The position numbers were made by a program, and so were the translations under genes. A model generated the notes under the pieces. That model was given only the letters and a program-made list of their open reading frames with translations, was not told the origin of the DNA and did no database searches. Below, one piece after another: positions 1 through 7,976 of a stretch of DNA of 64,000 nucleotides (positions within the stretch are counted from its first letter, which is position 1; every line of letters begins with the position of its first letter). This DNA is from Microvirga zambiensis WSM3693 (lineage in GTDB: Bacteria > Pseudomonadota > Alphaproteobacteria > Rhizobiales > Beijerinckiaceae), in contig NZ_JAERQD010000014.1 of NCBI RefSeq assembly GCF_016735695.1, positions 1 to 64,000 on the forward strand. Reading direction: 5' to 3'.

Positions 1-4
1 GACG

Positions 5-190
5 TGGGTGCCCGGGACAAGCCCGGGCATGACGGCGCGGGTGTCATTCCCGGTCCGGTCACGGCGAGCGTGGCGCCCTTAGGATCGCGATCACCGGCAC
101 TGATCCCCGGAACGAGTCCGGGGATGACGATGGGAAAAAGCATCGCGCTTCATCGGACCGGGATGGCCGGCACAAGGCCGGCCATGACGT
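5..190. repeat. Three related short hairpin repeats (CCGG-stem family)
   Basis: Three imperfect palindromes share one architecture: a GC-rich stem, a short loop close to ACAAG or AACGAG, a complementary stem, and an ATGACG tail. Stems are GCCCGGG/CCCGGGC near 10-28, CCCCGG/CCGGGG near 105-123 and GGCCGG/CCGGCC near 165-183. The stem bases change together while loop and tail stay similar. The rest of 1-331 holds a further repeat-like stretch around 200-290 and no gene that I can support. Confidence 0.6.
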
Positions 191-331
191 GAGAAGGTGT
201 CATACCCGGCCGGAGCGTTAGCGGAGGGGGGAATCCATAGTGCTCCGCTTGATCGGGATCCCATTCCCTCGCCGAGCTCGCCGGGGACGACAGCGGGAGA
301 GTGCCCATCGTCGGCACCTGCCGGTGGCCGC

Positions 332-802
332 TCACCCAGCAACGGCAGCGTTCTGCCGGGATAGCCCGGTCAACGCCCCGCGCAGGTTGTCGGGATCGAG
401 GCCGGAAAGCCCGGCTTCGATGACGGCGTGGAGATGGCGCCAGATCGGGACGGCGGAGGCCAGCACCTGCAGGCCCTTGTCGGTGAGGTGCAGACGGCGG
501 TTGCGGCCGTCCTCGGGATCCTTGGCAATGGTGACGAAGCCCTCCCGCTCCAGCGGTTTCAGGGCGGCGGTGAGCGTCGTCCTGTCCATGGCCAGAAGCC
601 TCGCCACCGGGGCGATGGAGGGCGGATCGGGGCGGTTGAGCGCATTCAGCAGCGAGAACTGGCCGGAGGTCAGGCCGACCGGGCGCAGGGCGTCGTCGAA
701 CAGCCGGGACAGGGTGCGGGCGGCGCGCTGGGCGTGCAGGCACAGGCAGGTATCGCGCACCTGCAGGGTGGTCTCGAAGGGGACGGGGCGGCCGTTTGAC
801 AT
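332..802 (-). CDS. MarR-family transcriptional regulator
   Basis: A 156-residue winged-helix regulator of usual MarR length. The helix-turn-helix lies about residues 62-88 and the wing about 95-110, with the typical DPEDGRNRRLHLTDKG pattern. Two cysteines (Cys19, Cys21) lie in the N-terminal helix, roughly where OhrR-type members carry their sensing cysteine, so thiol sensing is possible but unproven. The ATG at 802 is preferred because the family N-terminal helix begins soon after it. The promoter immediately upstream leaves essentially no leader, so no ribosome site is visible. It is divergent from the DUF1428, VOC and DUF899 genes, which it may control along with itself. The ligand is unknown. 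Confidence 0.9.
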   Translation of the reverse strand: MSNGRPVPFETTLQVRDTCLCLHAQRAARTLSRLFDDALRPVGLTSGQFSLLNALNRPDPPSIAPVARLLAMDRTTLTAALKPLEREGFVTIAKDPEDGRNRRLHLTDKGLQVLASAVPIWRHLHAVIEAGLSGLDPDNLRGALTGLSRQNAAVAG

Positions 803-837
803 GGGGGAATTATGTTGATATCAACTTAAATTGTCAA
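802..837 (-). promoter_or_regulatory. Sigma-70-type promoter of the MarR gene, apparently leaderless
   Basis: Read on the minus strand, a perfect TTGACA (832-837) is followed by a 17-base spacer and CATAAT (809-814). A start about 7 bases past the -10 box falls on or beside the A of the ATG at 802, so the transcript would have little or no 5' leader. Confidence 0.65.
814..825. promoter_or_regulatory. Candidate MarR operator, 12-base perfect palindrome
   Basis: GTTGATATCAAC is perfectly symmetric. It occupies most of the promoter spacer and touches the last base of the -10 box, so a bound dimer would block polymerase. Such a position fits autorepression by the adjacent MarR protein and could also affect the divergent gene at 917. 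Confidence 0.55.
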
Positions 838-916
838 GAACGACCTGCATCGAAGCGTCACGAATTGATGCTTCCCTTCCCAGCACTTCCGAGAAAACCA
901 CCCAGGGAGATACGCG

Positions 917-1270
917 ATGAAGTATGTCGATGGTTTCGTGATCGCCGTTCCGGCCGACAAGCAGGAGGTCTATCGCAAGCACGCTGCGGATGCGGCGCCC
1001 CTGTTCAAGGAATTCGGCGCCAGCCGCATGGTCGAGTGCTGGGGCGACGACGTGCCGGACGGCAAGCTGACCGATTTCCGCCGGGCCGTGCAGGCCAAGG
1101 ACGACGAGGTCGTGGTGTTCAGCTGGATCGAGTATCCGTCCAAGGAAGTCCGCGACGCCGCGAACGAAAAGATCATGACGGATCCGCGCATGAAGGCCAT
1201 GGGCGAGCAGATGCCCTTCGACGGCAAGCGCATGATCTTCGGCGGCTTCCTGCCGATCCTCGACGTCTAG
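917..1270 (+). CDS. DUF1428 (YbaA-like) family protein
   Basis: A 117-residue protein matching the DUF1428 family in length and in its opening MKYVDGFVIAVP, the central SRMVECWGDD stretch and the ending KRMIFGGF. The fold is a dimeric alpha-beta barrel-like domain and no biochemical role is established. The ATG at 917 has GGGAG about 9 bases upstream. It is the first of three same-strand genes (DUF1428, VOC, DUF899) facing the MarR regulator. Such small proteins often sit together as accessory detoxification or antibiotic-biosynthesis-monooxygenase-like genes, but I do not infer a substrate. Confidence 0.85.
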   Translation: MKYVDGFVIAVPADKQEVYRKHAADAAPLFKEFGASRMVECWGDDVPDGKLTDFRRAVQAKDDEVVVFSWIEYPSKEVRDAANEKIMTDPRMKAMGEQMPFDGKRMIFGGFLPILDV

Positions 1271-1351
1271 AGCGCTTTTCGGCGAAGTGGATCCGGTTCG
1301 CCGTCGTACGGAGCGGAGAATCGAGTCCACATTTCCGCACGATGCGCTAGC
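1269..1351. repeat. Dispersed palindromic repeat, family B variant
   Basis: Starts AGAGCGC, contains the core AAGTGGATCCGGTT and ends GCACGATGCGCTAG. The same elements occur at 15351-15400 and, more divergently, at 58916-58983. It fills most of the gap between the DUF1428 and VOC genes. Confidence 0.6.
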
Positions 1352-1412
1352 TTCCCATCAGCCAAGATCAGCCTTCGAAAACACGGTCCACTTTTCAGCG
1401 AGGAGATGCACC

Positions 1413-2186
1413 ATGGCCAACCGGCACGGCGATTTCATCTGGTATGAACTCCTGACCACCGACGCCGATGCGGCGGCCCGTTTCTACGAGGCGGTCATCG
1501 GCTGGAAATCCCGGGCTTTCGAAGGCTCGGAGATCGGCTACAGGCTCTTCTCGATCGACGGCACGGACGTGGCCGGCTTCATGCCGATCCCGGCGGATGC
1601 CAAGGGCATGCGGCCGGGATGGCTGGGCTATGTCGGCGTCGACGACGTCGACAAGATCGCGGCCGAGATCGTCCAGGTCGGCGGCACGCAATACATGCCG
1701 CCGGCGGACATCCCGGGCGTCGGCCGTTTCGCGATGCTGGCCGACCCGCAAGGCGTCCCGTTCTACGTGATGCGCGGCGCCTCGGAGGAAACGAGCACGT
1801 CGTTCTCGCCGAACGGGCGCGGGCATTGCCAGTGGAACGAGCTCAACACCAGCGATCAGCAAGCGGCGCTCGCCTTCTACAAGGCCCGCTTCGGCTGGGA
1901 GAAGGGCGATGCCATGCCCATGGGTGAGATGGGCGATTATCAGTTCATCAATCATCACGGTCAGACGATCGGCGCCGTGATGCGGCGCACGCCCGACGGG
2001 CCGCCGCCGGCCTGGACCTTCTATTTCGGCGTCGCGGATATCGACGTCGCCGCCCGGGCCGTCTCGGGCAACGGCGGCACGATCCATTACGGACCCGCCG
2101 AGGTGCCGGGCGGCATCTTCATCATCGTCGCCAGCGATCCGCAGGGAGCCATGTTCGGCCTCGTCGGCCCACGCATACCGGCCTGA
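1413..2186 (+). CDS. VOC (glyoxalase/bleomycin-resistance fold) protein, two domains
   Basis: A 257-residue protein made of two consecutive vicinal-oxygen-chelate domains. The first starts GDFIWYELLTTDADAAARFY and the second GHCQWNELNTSDQQAALAFY, so it is an internal duplication typical of the CFP-like VOC group. Members bind a metal and act as glyoxalases, dioxygenases or small-molecule binding proteins; the substrate here is unknown. The ATG at 1413 is chosen because GAGGAG lies about 7 bases upstream and the VOC domain begins directly after it. An in-frame extension further upstream runs through repeat sequence and is unlikely to be translated. Confidence 0.88.
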   Translation: MANRHGDFIWYELLTTDADAAARFYEAVIGWKSRAFEGSEIGYRLFSIDGTDVAGFMPIPADAKGMRPGWLGYVGVDDVDKIAAEIVQVGGTQYMPPADIPGVGRFAMLADPQGVPFYVMRGASEETSTSFSPNGRGHCQWNELNTSDQQAALAFYKARFGWEKGDAMPMGEMGDYQFINHHGQTIGAVMRRTPDGPPPAWTFYFGVADIDVAARAVSGNGGTIHYGPAEVPGGIFIIVASDPQGAMFGLVGPRIPA

Positions 2187-2193
2187 TCCGGCT

Positions 2194-2301
2194 AGAGCAT
2201 CGGACGAACCCAGAGGGTCCGTCTCGATCGATGCTCTCATTCAAGGAGAAAGCATCGGATTCATCCCAAAAGTGCAAGTCCACTTTTGGGTCCGATGCTT
2301 T
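2194..2301. repeat. Two tandem palindromic repeats, family A
   Basis: First unit about 2194-2233: arms AGAGCATCG and CGATGCTCT. Second unit about 2250-2301: outer arms AAAGCATCGGA and TCCGATGCTTT, inner arms CCCAAAAGTG and CACTTTTGGG. Related copies lie at 5554-5600, 15413-15461 and 59611-59656. They lie between the VOC and DUF899 genes and could form hairpins in a read-through transcript. Confidence 0.7.
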
Positions 2302-2339
2302 AGCCGTCGCAACACGTGAATCCGTCCAAGGAGTTTTCC

Positions 2340-3044
2340 ATGGCTGATAAACTTGTGCCCGCCGCAGAGCTCGCGCACCGCTCGCCGGTGCGCTTTCCGA
2401 ACGAGAGCGCCGAATATCGCGCGGCGCGCACGGCCCTGCTCGCGGAAGAGATCGAGCTGCGCCGCCATCTGGAACGCGTCGCCGCCCAGCGCCGCGCCCT
2501 GCCGCCCGGCGGCGAGGTGACGGGCGACTATCGCTTCGAAGGCGAGCAAGGTCCGGTGAGCTTCGCCGATCTCTTCGGCGACAAGCAGAACCTCGCCGTC
2601 TACAGCTACATGTTCGGCCCGCAGCGCGAACGCCCCTGCCCCATGTGCACCAACCTGCTCGGCGCCATCGAAGGCAATGCCGCCGATATCCAGCAGCGCA
2701 TGGCGTTCGCCGTCGTCGCGCGCTCGCCGATCGAGAAGCTGAAGGCCTGGAAGCGGGAGCGCGGCTGGAAGAGCCTGAAGCTCTACACCGATCTCAACGG
2801 CAACTATTCGCGCGATTATCACGGCGTGCTGGAAGACGGTTCGGAAATCCCGAGCTTCAACGTCTTCACCCGCCGCGATGGAACCATCCGCCATTTCTGG
2901 AGCGGCGAGATGACCGGCGATTCCGCCGATCCCGGCCAGGATCCCCGCGGTGCGCCCGATTTCGCGCCGCTCTGGAACGTGCTCGACACCACGCCGGACG
3001 GGCGTGGCACCGATTGGTATCCGAAGCTGAATTACGGGACCTGA
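2340..3044 (+). CDS. DUF899 family thioredoxin-like protein
   Basis: A 234-residue DUF899 protein, a thioredoxin-fold family of unproven function found near small accessory enzymes. Typical marks are the basic N-terminal helix, LAVYSYMFGP, a Cys-Pro-Met-Cys motif where thioredoxins carry their CxxC, the YSRDYHGV stretch and a final DWYPKL. The ATG at 2340 is preceded by AAGGAG 6 bases upstream. The last 13 bases overlap the 3' end of the convergent histidine kinase gene. The CxxC suggests a redox role, but no substrate can be named. Confidence 0.85.
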   Translation: MADKLVPAAELAHRSPVRFPNESAEYRAARTALLAEEIELRRHLERVAAQRRALPPGGEVTGDYRFEGEQGPVSFADLFGDKQNLAVYSYMFGPQRERPCPMCTNLLGAIEGNAADIQQRMAFAVVARSPIEKLKAWKRERGWKSLKLYTDLNGNYSRDYHGVLEDGSEIPSFNVFTRRDGTIRHFWSGEMTGDSADPGQDPRGAPDFAPLWNVLDTTPDGRGTDWYPKLNYGT

Positions 3045-4390
3045 GGCAGGCGATCGGGGCCATCCGAAGATCGCGGCTCCGGAGAGACGGGAAGCTCGAC
3101 CAGGACGGCAAGTCCGCCCCGGTCTACGTCATTGCGCAGCGACATGCGGCCCCCGATACGAGCCGTGAGAGCCTTGACGATCGAGAGTCCAAGTCCCGTC
3201 CCGTCCTGTTCGTGGTTCCCCCGGACGAAGGGATCGCACACGCGGTCGAGCAAGGCGTCGGACAGCCCGGAACCGGTATCGGCGATCTCGACCAGCGCCC
3301 TTCCCGCTTCGCAATGCGCGGTGACCCTGACCTGCCCGCCGGGAGGCGTGTAGCGAATGGCGTTATCGAGAAGGTTTGAGAAGATGACGATGAGATCGTT
3401 GCGCTCGGCCTGCACGTGAGCCATCGGCAGATCCGTGAGCGCGAGCGCGATGTGCTTGCTCTCCGCCAGGGGTATGACACCACGCGCGGCTTCCTGCAGC
3501 ACCTTGGCCAAGTCGAGCGGTTGCGGCGCATCGACCGGCAACGGCGCTTCCGCGCGTGCCAGAGCCAGGAGCTGGCTCGTCAGAGCCGACATCCGCCGGA
3601 AGCCGAGATCCATGTCGTCAAGGACCTCCTTGGCATCTCCAAGCGTGCGGGCGTGCCGAAGATTGCTCGACTGGATCCGAAGCGCCGTCAAAGGCGTGCG
3701 TAGCTGATGTGCCGCGTTGGAGACGAACCGCCGTTGCGACGCAAGCATCTCCGCGACCCGGTCGAGCGCCTTGTTCATCGCCTGGATCAGCGGAACGATC
3801 TCGCTCGGCACATCCGACACGGCCAGCTGCTGCGTGCAATCGGGCTCGCGTGTCATGAGCTGAAGAGCCAGGGCGTCAACCGGCGCAAGGATCCGACCGA
3901 CGAGCCAGCGCACCAGCAGGGCCGATATGGGAATGAGCAGCAGCGCCGTGATGATGGCGGGCAACGCCGCCATCAGCGCAAGCTCCCGGCGCACGCTTGC
4001 TCGTTGCGAGACCTGCACGGTGCCGTCGTCCAAAACCCATGTGTAGCTGCGCCACTGCCCGCCAGGCGCATCGAAATTCGAGAATCCGGTTTGCGCCTGA
4101 CGCGGCAGATCGGAACCCGGCGGAAAAGATTTGAGCAGGTGCCCGTCCGCGTCCCAGGCCTGGACGACGAGCATGTCCTCGGCCTCGAGGGGCGGTGCAG
4201 GCATCTGCGCGAGATCGTCGACGGAGCTGACCACGTTGAACGCGATCTCCCGCATCTGATCGTCGAGGAGATTGTCCGGATCCTGCTGGGCCGCGATGTA
4301 AGCTCCGAGCCCCCCGAGCAGACCGAACAGGATCAACAGGGCCGTGAACCAGACCGTGAGGCGTGCGCGGAGCGAGTTGCGGCGTTTCAT
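3032..4390 (-). CDS. Sensor histidine kinase of a two-component system
   Basis: A 452-residue inner-membrane kinase. Membrane segments lie at about residues 11-33 and 138-165, flanking a periplasmic sensor of about 100 residues. A HAMP-like region follows, then the phospho-acceptor helix with His228 (AAHQLRTPL), the N box with Asn343 (NLLDNAIRYTP), DTGSGL and GTGLGLSI. The order fits the QseC/TctE-like class. Start at 4390 because its ATG overlaps the TGA of the upstream response regulator gene (ATGA), implying coupled translation. The adjacent histidine-rich exported peptide suggests a metal or periplasmic signal; this is inference only. Confidence 0.93.
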   Translation of the reverse strand: MKRRNSLRARLTVWFTALLILFGLLGGLGAYIAAQQDPDNLLDDQMREIAFNVVSSVDDLAQMPAPPLEAEDMLVVQAWDADGHLLKSFPPGSDLPRQAQTGFSNFDAPGGQWRSYTWVLDDGTVQVSQRASVRRELALMAALPAIITALLLIPISALLVRWLVGRILAPVDALALQLMTREPDCTQQLAVSDVPSEIVPLIQAMNKALDRVAEMLASQRRFVSNAAHQLRTPLTALRIQSSNLRHARTLGDAKEVLDDMDLGFRRMSALTSQLLALARAEAPLPVDAPQPLDLAKVLQEAARGVIPLAESKHIALALTDLPMAHVQAERNDLIVIFSNLLDNAIRYTPPGGQVRVTAHCEAGRALVEIADTGSGLSDALLDRVCDPFVRGNHEQDGTGLGLSIVKALTARIGGRMSLRNDVDRGGLAVLVELPVSPEPRSSDGPDRLPQVP

Positions 4391-5043
4391 TTCATCACCA
4401 TCCAACCGACACCGCGGACGTTCCGGATGATGTCGTTGTCGAATTTGCGGCGGATGTAATGGATCAATACGTCGACCGCATTGCTCTCGACCTCTTCTCC
4501 CCAACCATAGAGAGCATCCTCGAGCTGCTGGCGCGACAGGATCGTTCCCGGCCGCTCGAGCAGAGCCTGCAGGAGAGCGAATTCCCGCGCGGGGAGAAGC
4601 TGCGTGACGCCCTTGTAGTTGACCTCGTGCGCTGCGAGGTCGAGAACGATTTCGGAGGAGCGGATCTGCGATGTCGGATGCCCTGCATGACGACGGATCA
4701 CCGCGCGGATCCGCGCGGCGAGCTCATCGAAGTCGAATGGTTTCACGATGAAGTCGTCGGCGCCGAGATCCAGACCCGCCACGCGGATCTCGACATCGTC
4801 GCGCGCCGTGACGATCAGCACCGGCGTCGCATCCTTGCCCGACCGCATGTCCTTGAGCACGTCGAGGCCGGCCTTGTCAGGAAGACCGAGATCGAGCAGG
4901 ACGACCGAATAGCGGTTCGCCGTCAGGGCCGCGAGGGCGTCGTCCCCCGTACGGGTCCAGTCGATCGCGGCTCCCGACCCCTCGAAGGCCCGGGTCAGAC
5001 TGCGCCCGATCAACGGATCGTCTTCGACCAGGAGAACCCGCAT
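4387..5043 (-). CDS. OmpR/PhoB-family response regulator
   Basis: A 218-residue regulator with a receiver domain (acidic pair Asp8/Asp9, phospho-acceptor Asp51, Lys101 in VKPF) and a C-terminal winged-helix DNA-binding domain from about residue 125, ending NVRGVGWMV. The ATG at 5043 (MRVLLVEDD) is the family start; an upstream in-frame start would add 18 unrelated residues. The gene overlaps the kinase start by 4 bases. The divergent gene at 5261 is a natural first target. Confidence 0.93.
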   Translation of the reverse strand: MRVLLVEDDPLIGRSLTRAFEGSGAAIDWTRTGDDALAALTANRYSVVLLDLGLPDKAGLDVLKDMRSGKDATPVLIVTARDDVEIRVAGLDLGADDFIVKPFDFDELAARIRAVIRRHAGHPTSQIRSSEIVLDLAAHEVNYKGVTQLLPAREFALLQALLERPGTILSRQQLEDALYGWGEEVESNAVDVLIHYIRRKFDNDIIRNVRGVGWMVMK

Positions 5044-5260
5044 GTTTGCCGCTCTCGATACAGGGGCAAGTTCAACCCGAATGCCGGTGACATTCAATCG
5101 CGCAATTTGCCGCTTGAGGCCGCGGAACCGTTCGTCCGCGAAGCCGGGCCGTGTTCGAGGCTCGTTGAACTCGCGGCCCGATCCTCATTCTCCCCTAATT
5201 CAGGCGCCGTAGGATCGATGCCAGGTACCGTCAGGTGCTGTCATCGAACGGAGAGAATCC

Positions 5261-5491
5261 ATGAAGCATCTCGTGATTGCCATGTCGACCCTGGCCTTCC
5301 TCGCAGGAGCCCCGCTGGCTGCGCAGGCGGCGACATCGTCGGCAGAACATCATAGCGCCAAGCATGCCACCGTCCGACATCATGCAAATGCAAGCAAGGG
5401 CCACATGAATCAGGCGAAGAACCACGCCTCATGCCCAGCCGGATCGACGAGCGCGGCATGCCAGCCGTCATCGACAGGTTCCGTCAAGTGA
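5261..5491 (+). CDS. Small exported histidine-rich protein, function unknown
   Basis: A 76-residue precursor with a clear signal peptide (MKHLVIAMSTLAFLAG, cleavage likely after AAQA near residue 23). The mature part of about 53 residues is hydrophilic and rich in His, Ser and Ala, with about eight histidines and two cysteines (CPAGSTSAAC). GGAGAG lies 6-7 bases before the ATG. It is transcribed away from the two-component genes, sharing a roughly 217-base intergenic region with them. A periplasmic metal-binding or sensor-accessory role is plausible; I do not recognise the family. Confidence 0.7.
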   Translation: MKHLVIAMSTLAFLAGAPLAAQAATSSAEHHSAKHATVRHHANASKGHMNQAKNHASCPAGSTSAACQPSSTGSVK

Positions 5492-5553
5492 TGTCGATTG
5501 TTCGCTGACACGGATCTTCGGTTTGCACCGAGCGACGCGCCAGTCGAACATGT

Positions 5554-5643
5554 AAGCATCGGAGCCCAAAGTCAGAGACCGCTTTCGGGTCCGATGCTCC
5601 AAAAGATGTTTCGGCGATGTGGATCCGATTGCCGGAGCATAAG
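5554..5643. repeat. Degenerate palindromic repeats, family A followed by a family B fragment
   Basis: 5554-5600 has arms AAGCATCGGA and TCCGATGCT around GCCCAAAGTC and a partly complementary GCTTTCGGG. 5604-5643 retains the family B core GTGGATCCG. They lie between the exported peptide gene and the terminator at 5734. Confidence 0.5.
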
Positions 5644-5733
5644 CTCGAGGAAGTTGACGCTTCCGCGTACCCGGAGAAAGCATCTCCAGCTTTCGAATAG
5701 TACTCTAGCTTTGTTCCTCCCTTCATCCTGCCT

Positions 5734-5762
5734 GGCGCTCCCTCACCGGGAGCGCCTTTTTT
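5734..5762 (+). terminator. Rho-independent terminator without an obvious upstream gene
   Basis: GGCGCTCCC, a 5-base loop and GGGAGCGCC form a 9-base perfect stem followed by six T residues. The nearest plus-strand gene ends about 240 bases earlier. The 5492-5803 interval otherwise holds only repeats, so the terminator may serve a long 3' leader of the peptide gene or an unannotated small RNA. A pyrimidine-rich CCTCCC lies just upstream of the stem. Confidence 0.75.
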
Positions 5763-5803
5763 CAAGGCTTGCCTCTCGATAGGCATCTCGGTGGGCAATC
5801 TTC

Positions 5804-6244
5804 ATGGAAGCATTGATTGCCACGATCGCTCTGACGGCAACCCCACTGATGCTGACCGTCGTCGTGCATTACGAGGCTCTCAGCGGATTGTCGAAGCTGC
5901 TGCAGAGATCGACGATTCAATCCCACCCTAAGGTTCTCGTGGTGGTCTTCGGGGTCATCACGGCCCATTTCACGGAGATCGCCATTTATGCGCTGACATA
6001 CTGGATTGCCGATGCAGGCCTGAACATCGGCGATTTCGGCGGCAACAGAGCCGTCAGCTTTGCCGATTACCTGTTCTTCTCCGCGGAAACGTTCAGCACC
6101 CTCGGCATCGGCGACATCTTTCCGCTCGGGATGATGCGACTGATTGCGAGCCTCGAATCCCTGAACGGCATCGTGCTGATCGGATGGTCGACGTCTTTCA
6201 CCTATCTGACCATGTCCCGCTACTGGACAAGCGACTCGTTCTGA
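5804..6244 (+). CDS. Small two-TM potassium-channel-like protein
   Basis: A 146-residue membrane protein with hydrophobic segments near residues 4-24, 46-68 and 112-135, and a pore-loop motif TLGIGD at about 104-109, the signature of K+ selectivity filters. It lacks a cytoplasmic RCK or cyclic-nucleotide domain, so it resembles the short ion_trans_2 (KcsA-like pore) proteins. The ATG at 5804 has no strong ribosome site. It ends 43 bases before the convergent recN. Ion specificity is inferred from the filter only. Confidence 0.8.
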   Translation: MEALIATIALTATPLMLTVVVHYEALSGLSKLLQRSTIQSHPKVLVVVFGVITAHFTEIAIYALTYWIADAGLNIGDFGGNRAVSFADYLFFSAETFSTLGIGDIFPLGMMRLIASLESLNGIVLIGWSTSFTYLTMSRYWTSDSF

Positions 6245-6287
6245 AGACGACGAGCTTCGGTCATGTCGTGCAAAATCAGATCAGGCG

Positions 6288-7964
6288 TCAATGCGCCGCC
6301 GCTTCCAGCAGCCGCGCCGCAGCGGCGCGGGCCTCCTCGGTGATCGTCGCGCCGGCGAGCATGCGGGCAATCTCTTCCCGGCGCGGGGTTGCCTCCAGCG
6401 GGATCACGCGGGTCGCGACCCGGTCCTTGACGCCGCGCACGCCCTCCTTGGCGATCAGGAAATGACTGCCGGCCTTCGCTGCCACCTGCGGCGCATGGGT
6501 CACGGCCATGACCTGAACCTTCTTCGCCAGGCGCGCCAGGCGCTGGCCGATGGCATCCGCCACCGCACCGCCGACGCCGGTGTCGATTTCGTCGAAGACC
6601 AGGGTCGGCGCCGAGCCCTTGTCAGCCAGCACGACCTTGAGCGCCAGCATGAAGCGCGATAGCTCGCCGCCCGAGGCCACCTTCATCAGCGGCCCTGGCC
6701 GCGTGCCCGGATTGGTCTGGGCCCAGAACTCGACGCGCTCGAAGCCGCTCGGATCGCGGCTGTCCTCGTCGGTGGTGATTTCCGTGATGAAGCGCGCCCG
6801 CTCGAGCTTGAGCGGCGGCAGCTCGGCCTGCACCGCCGCATCGAGGGCCTGCGCAGCCTTCTTGCGGCCGGCCGACAGGGCTTTTGCCGCCTTCACGTAA
6901 GCCTTGTCGGCATCCTTCAGCGCGCTCTCCAGGCCGGCAAGCTTCTCCTCGCCGGCATCGATGGCGGTGACATCCTCCTCGAAGCGCTGGCGCAGGGCGG
7001 CGAGATCGTCGGCGGGTACGTCGTATTTGCGGGCAGCGGCGCGCAGCGCGAAGAGACGCTCCTCGGTCTGCTCCAGCTCGCGCGGATCGTATTCGGTGGC
7101 GCGGATCGCCTCTTCGAGCGCCGCGCGGGCTTCGTCGATGGCGACGAGGGCGGCATCCAAGGCCTTCACGCTGGGCTCGACCAGCGTCGGCGCCTGAGCG
7201 CTGCGGCGCTCCAGCTTGCGCAGGGCGGCGGAAAGCTCGGCCACGGGAGACGTGTTTCCGGCGACGACGTCATAGGCCTCGTTGAGATCCTGAGCCACCT
7301 TCTCCGACTGCATCATGAGCACGCGCCGCTCGGCAAGCGCCTCCTCCTCTCCGGCAAGCGGGTTGAGCTTCGTCAGCTCCTCGACCGCATGGCGCAGGAA
7401 ATCGGCCTCCTTGCGCGCTTTCTCGATGCGGCTGCGATGCTCCTGCAGGATATGGCGCGCCTCACGGACCTTCCGTGCGGCCTCCGAAACGGCCTGGACC
7501 TCGGCCGCGAGGCCGCCGAAGGCATCGAGGATGGTTCGGTGCGAGACGGGGTCGACCAGGGCGCGGTCGTCGTGCTGGCCGTGGATCTCGACAAGGGTCG
7601 CGCCGATGGCTTTCAGCACCTGCACGCTGACGGGCTGGTCGTTGACGAAGGCGCGGGTGCGCCCGTCCGCCACCTGGACGCGGCGCAGGATCAGGTCGCC
7701 GTCGACATCGATATCGGCCTCGGCGGCGATGCGGCGGGCGGGATGGTCGAGGGGGCAGTCGAACACGGCCGTGACCTGGCCCTGGTTCTCGCCGTGGCGC
7801 ACGAGAGTGCCGTCGCCGCGGCCGCCGAGGGTCAGGGCGAAGGCATCGAGCAGGATGGACTTGCCAGCGCCCGTTTCACCCGTGAGGACACTCAGGCCCT
7901 CATGGAAATGAAGCTCAAGCCTGTCGATGAGGACGATATCGCGGATCGCCAGCTGGATGAGCAT
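6288..7964 (-). CDS. recN: DNA repair protein RecN
   Basis: A 558-residue SMC-like ATPase. Walker A (GETGAGKS) is near residues 29-36, the central region is a coiled coil rich in Ala, Glu and Arg, and the C-terminal half holds the ABC signature (SGGELSRFMLAL) and Walker B (LVFDEIDTGVGG). RecN acts in the cytoplasm early in double-strand break repair, helping to tether DNA ends for RecA. It follows bamD with a 12-base gap and is the last gene of the minus-strand cell-envelope run. The bamD-recN adjacency is usual in Rhizobiales. Confidence 0.97.
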   Translation of the reverse strand: MLIQLAIRDIVLIDRLELHFHEGLSVLTGETGAGKSILLDAFALTLGGRGDGTLVRHGENQGQVTAVFDCPLDHPARRIAAEADIDVDGDLILRRVQVADGRTRAFVNDQPVSVQVLKAIGATLVEIHGQHDDRALVDPVSHRTILDAFGGLAAEVQAVSEAARKVREARHILQEHRSRIEKARKEADFLRHAVEELTKLNPLAGEEEALAERRVLMMQSEKVAQDLNEAYDVVAGNTSPVAELSAALRKLERRSAQAPTLVEPSVKALDAALVAIDEARAALEEAIRATEYDPRELEQTEERLFALRAAARKYDVPADDLAALRQRFEEDVTAIDAGEEKLAGLESALKDADKAYVKAAKALSAGRKKAAQALDAAVQAELPPLKLERARFITEITTDEDSRDPSGFERVEFWAQTNPGTRPGPLMKVASGGELSRFMLALKVVLADKGSAPTLVFDEIDTGVGGAVADAIGQRLARLAKKVQVMAVTHAPQVAAKAGSHFLIAKEGVRGVKDRVATRVIPLEATPRREEIARMLAGATITEEARAAAARLLEAAAH

Positions 7965-7976
7965 GGAGGGTGAGGC

